Shown here in pieces: positions 8,688-15,027 of a stretch of 37,319 nt of DNA; positions within the stretch are counted from its first letter, which is position 1, and each line of letters opens with the position of its first letter. The stretch is from NCBI GenBank assembly GCA_025352045.1, contig JANXUD010000110.1:1-37319 (forward strand), read 5' to 3'. Below the pieces are notes generated by a model. That model made no database searches. It saw nothing but the letters and a program-made list of their open reading frames with translations, and was not told the DNA's origin. The translations under genes were made by a program, and so were the position numbers. The DNA is from Gammaproteobacteria bacterium. GTDB taxonomy: Bacteria; Pseudomonadota; Gammaproteobacteria; Xanthomonadales; Xanthomonadaceae.

Positions 8688-9205
8688 GGCCGCGCCACGC
8701 CGAGCGGGTCGGGATCGCGCGACAGCGGTGGTGCGGCAGGCGCGTGCGCCGCGAGCAGGTCGCCCTGCACGGGTGCGAGCAGGTCGCCTTGCACGGGGGC
8801 ATCCTCGTCGACTGGCGATGCGACAAGGGCGTGCACCGCAGGCGCGTTGGGCGCCGCGTCGGGGGCGGGCGTCTCGAGGGTGGGATCAGCGAGGGCGGAT
8901 GCGTCGGGGGCGGGAGCGTCGAGGGTCCTGGCGGCGACATAGGCTGCCGACAACTCGGCATCGAGCGCGCGCATCTGAGCACCGGTCTCGGCCATCGCCT
9001 CGGCGAAGGGCTCGCGGACCTGGCGCATCAGGTCTTCCTGGGCAATCTCACGCTCGAATTCGGCCTTGACCGAGTACCACTGGGCGCGCGCGCGGCGCAC
9101 CCACAGCCCGGCGAAACGCGCGGCCTTGGGCAAGCGCTCGGGGCCGAGCACCAGCAGGGCGACCACGGCGATGATCAGCACTTCGCTGAAACCGATATCG
9201 AACAT
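8684..9205 (-). CDS. tatB: Sec-independent protein translocase subunit TatB
   Basis: This is the Tat receptor subunit that works with TatC. The product has 173 residues: MFDIGFSEVLIIAVVALLVLG forms the single membrane span, GPERLP is the hinge, and an amphipathic helix runs to about residue 90. A long Ala/Pro/Asp-rich tail follows and includes a duplicated octapeptide (APVQGDLL). Glu8 in the span is the usual polar residue of TatB. The tail is variable in the family. It overlaps tatC by 4 nt and lies 24 bases after tatA. Confidence 0.95.
   Translation of the reverse strand: MFDIGFSEVLIIAVVALLVLGPERLPKAARFAGLWVRRARAQWYSVKAEFEREIAQEDLMRQVREPFAEAMAETGAQMRALDAELSAAYVAARTLDAPAPDASALADPTLETPAPDAAPNAPAVHALVASPVDEDAPVQGDLLAPVQGDLLAAHAPAAPPLSRDPDPLGVARP
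8751..8798. repeat. 24-bp tandem duplication inside tatB
   Basis: Two adjacent copies of a 24-base unit (8751-8774 and 8775-8798) differ at only two positions. They encode APVQGDLL twice in the disordered tail of TatB. The unit is in frame, so it changes tail length without breaking the gene; a likely site of length variation between strains. Confidence 0.8.
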
Positions 9206-9229
9206 CGCGGTCAGTCCGCCGTCGGCGGA

Positions 9230-9424
9230 TCAGTCCTTGCGGTTGTCGTCGCGCAGTTCGGCATCCGGCTTGGGCGGCGCGGCGCCATCGTCGCCGTTCA
9301 AGCCCTTCTTGAACCCGCGCACGGCCTCGCCGAGGTCACTGCCCACGTTCTTGAGCCGCTTGGTGCCGAACACCAGCAGCACGATCACCAGGATGATGAC
9401 CAACTCCCTCCAACCGATACCCAT
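9230..9424 (-). CDS. tatA: Sec-independent protein translocase subunit TatA
   Basis: This is the pore- or membrane-thinning subunit of the Tat translocase. The product has 64 residues. The short N-terminal span [16 protein letters not shown] is followed by the [23 protein letters not shown] amphipathic-helix signature (hinge FG, then RL and KGF-like motif) and a charged tail. AAAGG lies about 9 bases before ATG. It is the first gene of the tatABC-RDD run. Confidence 0.96.
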   Translation of the reverse strand: MGIGWRELVIILVIVLLVFGTKRLKNVGSDLGEAVRGFKKGLNGDDGAAPPKPDAELRDDNRKD

Positions 9425-9497
9425 GGCGGCAACCTTTCGCGATCAAGACAGGCCGACAGGATACTCCGCCGGCCGAGGGAGGGGCGTTACGGAATCT

Positions 9498-10202
9498 TCA
9501 GGATTTCTTGCGTTCCGGATCCTGGCGGACCGTGCTTTCCTCGAGCTTGTCGCGGAAACCGACCACCGCGTCCGAGCCGTTGCCGGCGCGGCCCTCGAAG
9601 ATGGCGCGGGCGGTGTTGCCCTGGCCATAGACGGCCTGGTTGGACTTGTTGTCGATGGCCAGGCGCGTGCCGTCCAGGGACACGCCGGCGAACAGTCCGC
9701 GGGCGCGCGAGTAGCTGTAGATCTCGGCCTTGAGCTGCTCGTCGGTGCTGGCCTGGGCGCTGCGCCCGACCGGCCCGGCGGCGACGCTGGCGTCGGCGCC
9801 CAGGGTGAACTTGCCGTTGACGATCGAATCCACGCCGCGATCGGAGCGGAACACCAGGATCACGTCCGCCGACTGCACCCCGGCCTGGAAGCCGAACGAG
9901 CCGCCGGTGAGGGTCATGAAGCTGGGATGCGACCAGGTGCCGTCCTTGCTGCGCACGGCGATCAGGCCGCGGCCGCGCCGGCCGCCGACCACGAAGCTGG
10001 CCTTGACCACGTTCGGGATCACCGCGATCGCGTGGGCTTCCTGCAGCAGGTTGGACGGGATGGACTGGTCCGGGATGCGCAGGATCTCGCCGAGCACGCG
10101 GCTGGCGTCATCGGCCCGGGCGTCCTCCACGGTGCCGGCGGGTGCCGGTGCGGCGATGGCGAACAGGCCCAGGGCGAGCAGCAGGGGGGCGAATCGGCGC
10201 AT
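9498..10202 (-). CDS. Lipid-binding SYLF domain protein (Ysc84-like), exported
   Basis: This 234-residue protein carries a signal peptide (MRRFAPLLLALGLFAIAAPAPA) and a SYLF/Ysc84 domain. Conserved features are IPSNLLQEAHAIAVIPNVVK, the glycine-rich GGRRGRGLIAVR, and GGSFGFQAGVQSADVILVF. SYLF domains bind phospholipids, and bacterial versions are periplasmic with unclear roles. The start at 10202 is preferred over an in-frame codon 12 codons upstream because GGAG lies 6 bases before it and the signal peptide begins there. It is divergent from hemH. Its start region (GAGACCCGCCATG) is identical over 13 bases to that of the acid phosphatase gene ending at 19494. Confidence 0.88.
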   Translation of the reverse strand: MRRFAPLLLALGLFAIAAPAPAGTVEDARADDASRVLGEILRIPDQSIPSNLLQEAHAIAVIPNVVKASFVVGGRRGRGLIAVRSKDGTWSHPSFMTLTGGSFGFQAGVQSADVILVFRSDRGVDSIVNGKFTLGADASVAAGPVGRSAQASTDEQLKAEIYSYSRARGLFAGVSLDGTRLAIDNKSNQAVYGQGNTARAIFEGRAGNGSDAVVGFRDKLEESTVRQDPERKKS

Positions 10203-10257
10203 GGCGGGTCTCCGTGGGGGGCGGGCAGGCGTCGTCACGACGCCTTCGGGTGTCTGG

Positions 10258-10265
10258 ATGATAAT
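10258..10265. promoter_or_regulatory. Overlapping -10 boxes between the SYLF gene and hemH
   Basis: GATAAT at 10260-10265 fits a -10 for hemH on plus. The overlapping ATGATA at 10258-10263 reads TATCAT on minus and fits a -10 for the SYLF gene. No strong -35 is visible for either direction. It is the only AT-rich patch in the 95-base divergent gap. Confidence 0.35.
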
Positions 10266-10297
10266 TTGAGTGGCCTGTTACAGGAACAGTTCCCCCG

Positions 10298-11314
10298 ATG
10301 GCGTCCCCGTACCGAGATGCCCGCCCTGCCCGTGGCGGCGAATCCCCGCGCACCGGCCTGCTGCTGGTCAACCTCGGCACGCCCGAGGCGCCGACGCGAG
10401 CGGCGGTGCATCGCTACCTGGCCGAGTTCCTGCACGACCATCGCGTGGTCGAGCTGTCGCGCTGGCTGTGGTGCCCGCTGCTGCATGGCGTGATCCTGCC
10501 GCTGCGTTCGGGGCCGGTGGCGCGCAAGTACGCCAAGGTCTGGACCGCGGATGGCTCGCCCCTGCTGGCCTTTTCGCGCGCGCTGGCTTCCGGGGTGCGC
10601 GCTGCGGCGCCGGAGTTCGATGTCGCGCTGGCGATGCGCTATGGCGCGCCGTCGGTAGCGTCCGAATTGTGCGCGCTGGAGTCACGCGGCGTCGATCGGC
10701 TGCTCTTGCTGCCCCTGTATCCGCAGTATTCGGCGTCGACCACCGGTAGCGTGTTCGACGCGGTGGCGCGCGAACTGGCGACGTGGCGGCGCGTGCCGGC
10801 ACTGCGGCTGGTCGCCGACTACCACGACGATGGCGGCTGGCTGCAGGCCCTGGTCGCGAGCGTGCGCGCGCATTGGGCCGCCAACGGCCGCGGCGACAAG
10901 CTGCTGCTGAGCTTCCACGGCCTGCCCGAGCGCATGGTGCTGCGCGGCGATCCATATTCGCGCCAGTGCGAGGCCGGCGCGCGCGCGCTGGCCGACCGCC
11001 TGGGCCTGGCCGACGGCGACTGGGAACTGAGCTATCAATCGCGCTTCGGCCGGGAGCAATGGCTGCAGCCGGCGACCAGCACCCGCCTGGCCGAACTGGG
11101 CCAGGCCAGGACGCGGCGCGTGGACGTGCTCTGCCCGGGCTTCGCGGTGGATTGCCTGGAAACACTGGAGGAGATCGCGATGGAGAACGCCGCGATATTC
11201 GCGGCCGCGGGCGGCGAGTCGCTGCACTACATCCCGGCGCTCAATGCCGACGCCGCCCATGTCGCGGCGCTGGTCGCGCTGGCGCGGCGGCACGCGCAGG
11301 GCTGGCTGCCATGA
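10298..11314 (+). CDS. hemH: Ferrochelatase
   Basis: This enzyme inserts ferrous iron into protoporphyrin IX, the last step of protohaem synthesis, at the cytoplasmic membrane face. The product has 338 residues, normal for the family. Conserved blocks are LLVNLGTPEAPT at the N-terminus, YPQYSASTTGSVFD, LLSFHGLPERM with the metal-binding His207, YQSRFGREQWLQP and CPGFAVDCLETLEEI with catalytic Glu288. The start ATG gives a 20-residue leader before the first conserved block. The stop overlaps the next start as ATGA, so it is coupled to the hydrolase downstream. Confidence 0.95.
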   Translation: MASPYRDARPARGGESPRTGLLLVNLGTPEAPTRAAVHRYLAEFLHDHRVVELSRWLWCPLLHGVILPLRSGPVARKYAKVWTADGSPLLAFSRALASGVRAAAPEFDVALAMRYGAPSVASELCALESRGVDRLLLLPLYPQYSASTTGSVFDAVARELATWRRVPALRLVADYHDDGGWLQALVASVRAHWAANGRGDKLLLSFHGLPERMVLRGDPYSRQCEAGARALADRLGLADGDWELSYQSRFGREQWLQPATSTRLAELGQARTRRVDVLCPGFAVDCLETLEEIAMENAAIFAAAGGESLHYIPALNADAAHVAALVALARRHAQGWLP

Positions 11315-12273
11315 ACCGCGACGCCGACGCCGCCAGCGCGCTCTGGCGCGCCGCCGTCGCGGCACGCGGCGCGGTCGGCAATGCGGATGCGGCGGCGGTG
11401 GGCAATGCCGTGGTCGGCGCCGGGCGCGAGGTGCTGGTCGAGACCGCGCGCGGCACCCTGTGCGCACTGCGCAGCGGTGATCCGGCCGGGCGGAAGCTGC
11501 TGGCCTTGCATGGCTGGCTGGACAACGCGGCGAGTTTCATCCCCTTGCAGGCAGCACTGTCGTCGTTCGACCTGGTGGCGCTGGACTTGCCCGGCCACGG
11601 CGCCAGCGCGCACCGCGCGCCGGGTTACGACTACGTATTCGTGGACTGGATCCACGACGTGCTCGACGTGCTCGATGCGCTGGGCTGGCCGCAGGCGATG
11701 CTGCTCGGGCATTCGATGGGCGGCGCGATCGCCAGCATGGTGGCCGCGGCCACGCCGGAGCGGGTGTCGCGGCTGGCGCTGATCGAGGCGCTCGGCCCGG
11801 TCTCGGGCAAGGCCAGCGACGCCGGCGAGCGCCTGCGCAAGGCGGTGCCCGCGCGGCGCGCCCTTCGCGGCGAACGGCCGGGCCGCGTCATCCCCACGCT
11901 GGAGCAGGCGGTGAAGCAGCGGCTGGCGGTGTCGTCGATGGCCGCGGAGGCGGCGCAACTGATCGTCGCGCGCAACCTGCGCGCCCTGCCCGGCGGCTTC
12001 GCCTGGCGCAGCGACCCGCGCCTGACCCTGCCCGGCCATGTGCGCAGCGACGAGGCCGTGGTCCTGGACTGGTTGCGGCACATCGAGTGCCCCACGCTTG
12101 TGATCGCCGCCGATCCCGCGCCAGTCTATTTCACCGCGGAAGCGCGTGGCACGCGACTGGCGCAGCTGCGCGATGCGCGACTGGAGGTGATCGCCGGCGG
12201 CCACCACCTGCACATGGAGCAGGTCGATCACGTCGGCGCACTGCTGCGCGCATTCCTGCAGGGCGCTGCCTGA
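11311..12273 (+). CDS. Alpha/beta hydrolase
   Basis: This is a cytoplasmic alpha/beta-fold hydrolase of 320 residues. The fold's landmarks are LLALHGWLDNAASF (oxyanion HGW), VALDLPGHGAS, the nucleophile elbow LLGHSMGGAIA (Ser), CPTLVIAADP with the acid residue, and the late His in VIAGGHHLHME. HGWLDNA and PGHG are typical of the family whose eukaryotic members are serine hydrolase-like proteins; the natural substrate is unknown. The N-terminal about 45 residues are Ala-rich and variable. ATG at 11311 overlaps the hemH stop (ATGA). Confidence 0.88.
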   Translation: MNRDADAASALWRAAVAARGAVGNADAAAVGNAVVGAGREVLVETARGTLCALRSGDPAGRKLLALHGWLDNAASFIPLQAALSSFDLVALDLPGHGASAHRAPGYDYVFVDWIHDVLDVLDALGWPQAMLLGHSMGGAIASMVAAATPERVSRLALIEALGPVSGKASDAGERLRKAVPARRALRGERPGRVIPTLEQAVKQRLAVSSMAAEAAQLIVARNLRALPGGFAWRSDPRLTLPGHVRSDEAVVLDWLRHIECPTLVIAADPAPVYFTAEARGTRLAQLRDARLEVIAGGHHLHMEQVDHVGALLRAFLQGAA

Positions 12274-12359
12274 ACGGGGCCGGTTCCTTCACATGGGATC
12301 GGCGCGCTCTCCGCTCGACGCATCCGTCGGTCAACGTGAAGGAACCGGCCCCGTTCAGG
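12269..12359. repeat. Long perfect inverted repeat between convergent genes
   Basis: Two 24-base arms, 12269-12292 and 12336-12359, are exact reverse complements around a 43-base spacer. The arm core is CTGAACGGGGCCGGTTCCTT. The left arm includes the stop codon of the hydrolase gene, and the right arm ends one base before the stop of the convergent metallopeptidase gene. No T-run follows, so it is not a standard intrinsic terminator. It may act as a two-way transcription or RNA-end barrier. It shares its core with the elements at 1-86. Confidence 0.8.
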
Positions 12360-12360
12360 T

Positions 12361-13128
12361 TCAGGAAATGCAGCGGCGGAGTTCGGCTTTCAGGGCCAGA
12401 CCTTGGGTGTGCAGGTAGGCGCGCTCGTCGCGCCACTGCGGCCAGCGCTTCTCGACTTCACGCCAGAACCGGCGCGAGTGGTCGCGGTGCAGCAGGTGGG
12501 AGAGCTCGTGCACCAGCACGTACTCGAACGCCGACGGCCGGCCAAGCACCAGCGCCAGGTCCAGCGACAGGCCGTTGCTCGGGCTGAGCGAGCCCCATAG
12601 CGACGACAGCGCGCGGATGCGCAGCGCCGACGGTCCCTGCGGCAAGCCGCCCAGGTATGTGGGCAGCCACTGGCCGACATCGCGGCGCGCCTGCTGCAGG
12701 TAGAAATCCTTCAGCGCCGACTGCAGCTGCCGCGCCGAGGCGCGCGCCGGCCGATGCACGACGATGCCGTCCGCGTCCTGCGCCAGGCGCAGGTAGCGAC
12801 CCTGTTCCCACGCCAGCGGAACCCACTGCCCGCGCAGCAGCAAGGCGCGGTCGGCGTCGGGCGACAAGGGCGGCGCGTCCAGCACCGGGCGCTTGTCCAG
12901 CTGCGCCTGCAGCCAGTCGCGGTGCTCGTGGAGGAAGGCATGCGCCAGGCGTTCGGAGGCGCGTGCCGGCAGGGTCAGGCGCACGCCCTTGTCGGTGACG
13001 ATCAGGCGCAGGCGGCGCGCGCGCGCATCGCGCACCCAGCGCACGCTGACGGCATCGCCATCGGGCAGGGTCAGTTCGCGTGCGTCCTCGACGGCGCGCG
13101 GCGCGGGATCGGAACGCAGCCAGCTCAC
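12361..13128 (-). CDS. YgjP-like M48-type metallopeptidase (DUF45)
   Basis: This 255-residue cytoplasmic protein has a C-terminal zinc-metallopeptidase-like domain. YVLVHELSHLLHRDHSRRFW contains the HExxH-like motif (His207, Glu208, His211), and His215/218 are candidates for the third ligand. The N-terminal half (VRDARARRLRLIVTDKGVRLTLPARAS) is the typical beta-rich region of YgjP/DUF45 proteins. Members are found near restriction systems or stand alone; the physiological substrate is unknown. The start is GTG at 13128, overlapping the stop of the NTF2-like gene upstream (GTGA). Confidence 0.9.
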   Translation of the reverse strand: MSWLRSDPAPRAVEDARELTLPDGDAVSVRWVRDARARRLRLIVTDKGVRLTLPARASERLAHAFLHEHRDWLQAQLDKRPVLDAPPLSPDADRALLLRGQWVPLAWEQGRYLRLAQDADGIVVHRPARASARQLQSALKDFYLQQARRDVGQWLPTYLGGLPQGPSALRIRALSSLWGSLSPSNGLSLDLALVLGRPSAFEYVLVHELSHLLHRDHSRRFWREVEKRWPQWRDERAYLHTQGLALKAELRRCIS

Positions 13129-13640
13129 GACCCGCGGCGCGCCTTGTCGATCGCCAGCTTGGCCGCGGCCTGCGCGGCGACTTTCGCGCGCAGGAACGGC
13201 GACCAGCCGAGCAGCAGGCCGGGCAGGCCGAGCGCCTGGCGCGCCCAGCCCCAGAAGCTGAAACGGTCCTGGTGCCGGGCGATCAGCCCGTCGCGGAAGG
13301 CCAGCGAGGCGTGGATGCGGTTGTGCACCGCGCGGCCGGTGGCGCTGAAGCGATACCAGGCCTGCCAGTCGGCACTGCCACGCACGTCATCGGCCTGGAT
13401 ATTGGCGACTTCAAGCCGCCATTGGCCCGGACCGTTGGCGGCGCTCGCCGCGCACAGCATCGTCCACATGGCGCCGATGTTGTCGCGGCCCTGCAGGGTG
13501 AACACTTCGTCGGCGAAGCTGGCGTCCGGCGCGTAGCAGGCCGCCATCGTCGCCGGGTCGAGCGCCGCGAAGGCGGCGTAGAAGCGCGCGATGGTCGCGG
13601 CGTTCGGGTGCAGCGCGGGCGCGGGGGCGACGGGATCCAT
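13125..13640 (-). CDS. NTF2/SnoaL-like domain protein
   Basis: This 171-residue protein has a SnoaL/NTF2-like cone fold: TIARFYAAFAALDPATMAACYAPDASFAD is the opening helix pair and strand, and later strands end in HNRIHASLAFRDGLIARHQDRF. Proteins of this shape act as small enzymes or binding subunits, and the sequence does not settle which. A hydrophobic, Ala-rich C-terminal extension (about residues 135-170) could associate with the membrane. Start ATG 13640 has no strong Shine-Dalgarno. It overlaps the metallopeptidase gene by 4 nt and follows rdgC by 23 bases, so all three may be co-transcribed. Confidence 0.82.
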   Translation of the reverse strand: MDPVAPAPALHPNAATIARFYAAFAALDPATMAACYAPDASFADEVFTLQGRDNIGAMWTMLCAASAANGPGQWRLEVANIQADDVRGSADWQAWYRFSATGRAVHNRIHASLAFRDGLIARHQDRFSFWGWARQALGLPGLLLGWSPFLRAKVAAQAAAKLAIDKARRGS

Positions 13641-13663
13641 CGCCGGGGATGATAACGCCAAAC

Positions 13664-14578
13664 TCAAGCGGCTTCCGGCCGGCTGAGCTGCAGGCATTTC
13701 TCCAGCGCGCGGAACAGCTTCGACACCTCCGCCGACATCAGCGCGAAGCGCGCGTCGAGCTCCGCGGCCAGCGAATCGCGCTCGGTGTTCTCCAGTGCGT
13801 CGACGGCGCCATCGAGGAACTTGAGTTTGCGCACGACCAGGTCCTCGCCGAGCACGAAGCCGACGTGCGCGTCGAAATCCAGCGCCAGCCGCGCCACCTG
13901 CTTGCCCGACTCCAGGTGCTTGGCGATCTCGTCGCCGAGCAGGTCCTGGCGCTGGCACTTGACCACCGCGCCGCCCTCGACCGGGTCCTGCAATTCACAC
14001 TCATCGCCCAGCGCGAAGCCGTCCGGCAGCGGCTCGCCGGCGATCCAGCCGGTCAGGCGCTGGCGCGGCGACACTTCGGCGTTCAACGGCAGCGCGGGAA
14101 AACTGCCCAGGGCCTGGCGCAGCGCGCTGACCACGTTTTCGGCGGCCTTGCGCGAGGAGCTGTCGATGGCGATGAAGCCCTGCTGCAGGTCGAGCATGGC
14201 GTTCACGCGGCCCGGCCGCACGAAGGCGCGCGGCAGCAATTCATGCACCACGTCCTCCTTGAGCGCGCGCCGGGCCTTGCCGCCAAGCTTGCGCGCGCCC
14301 TTTGCTTCGATCGCGGCGATGCGCTTGCCGACCTCGTCCTGGACGACGGAGCCCGGCAGCAGCCGGTCCTCGCTGCCCAGGGTGATCCACAGCGCGTCGC
14401 CGACGCGGTGCGACAGCGCCGGTTCGTCCCGGCCGAAGGGCGGCACGAAGCCGCGCGAACCGGGTTCGAGGGGGCCGACCGGCTTGAGCGCGAACTCGGC
14501 CAGGGTGGCCTCGATGGCGTCGAATTGGGGGCGCAGCGCGGGATTGAAGCGGAACAGCGTCAGGTTGCGAAAGAACAT
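13664..14578 (-). CDS. rdgC: Recombination-associated protein RdgC
   Basis: RdgC is a ring-shaped, nonspecific double-stranded DNA-binding protein that restrains RecA-dependent recombination. The product has 304 residues, as expected. The N-terminal MFFRNLTLFRF is the family signature. Other conserved blocks are GFVPPFGRDEPALSH, KRIAAIEAKGARKLGGKARRALKEDVVHELLPRAF, and DFDAHVGFVLGEDLVVRKLKFLD. It is divergent from the small DUF465 gene, 92 bases away. The downstream NTF2-like and metallopeptidase genes may share its transcript. Confidence 0.95.
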   Translation of the reverse strand: MFFRNLTLFRFNPALRPQFDAIEATLAEFALKPVGPLEPGSRGFVPPFGRDEPALSHRVGDALWITLGSEDRLLPGSVVQDEVGKRIAAIEAKGARKLGGKARRALKEDVVHELLPRAFVRPGRVNAMLDLQQGFIAIDSSSRKAAENVVSALRQALGSFPALPLNAEVSPRQRLTGWIAGEPLPDGFALGDECELQDPVEGGAVVKCQRQDLLGDEIAKHLESGKQVARLALDFDAHVGFVLGEDLVVRKLKFLDGAVDALENTERDSLAAELDARFALMSAEVSKLFRALEKCLQLSRPEAA

Positions 14579-14670
14579 TCGGATCCGAAGGGGGCGTGCA
14601 GTCCGATATTTTACCCCGTCGGCCCGCCCCGGGCCTGTTGCCCGGCACGACGCGGCGTTAAGCTGCGGCG

Positions 14671-14880
14671 ATGGGCGAGTCCCCCGATCCCGCCAAGCTC
14701 GGCGCGCAGCTGCATGAACTGCGGCGGGAACACCGCGACCTCGACATGGCGATCGACCGCCTGGTCGCCGACCCCGGCGCCGACGAGCTGGCGATCAAGC
14801 GGCTGAAGAAGCGCAAGCTGCGGATCAAGGACATGGTGGCGTACCTCGAGAACCAGCTCATCCCCGACCTCGACGCGTAG
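14671..14880 (+). CDS. Small YdcH/DUF465 family protein
   Basis: This 69-residue protein is predicted to be two charged helices. LGAQLHELRREHRDLDMAIDRLVADP and IKRLKKRKLRIKDMVAYLE match the DUF465 (YdcH) pattern: an HRxLD-type turn followed by a Lys-rich second helix. The function is unknown; E. coli YdcH is a small soluble protein. It stands alone, facing plsB convergently across a 147-base gap in which I see no gene and no clear terminator. Confidence 0.88.
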   Translation: MGESPDPAKLGAQLHELRREHRDLDMAIDRLVADPGADELAIKRLKKRKLRIKDMVAYLENQLIPDLDA

Positions 14881-15027
14881 TTTCGCGGCCGCCGGGCAAT
14901 CGCCGACGTGCGGTACTCCGCAATGTCGAAGCGATCAATCGACTGAATGCCGCGATGGCGATGGCCGCGCGATCACTGTTGCAGGTCGCGAGCGTGGTCG
15001 GGGGAGCGCAGGCCGGTAGCAGCGAAC

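Noticed and set aside
14881-15027. 147-base gap between the DUF465 gene and plsB
   Set aside because: I looked for a small gene, terminator or RNA and saw neither a convincing hairpin with a T-run nor a start with a Shine-Dalgarno.
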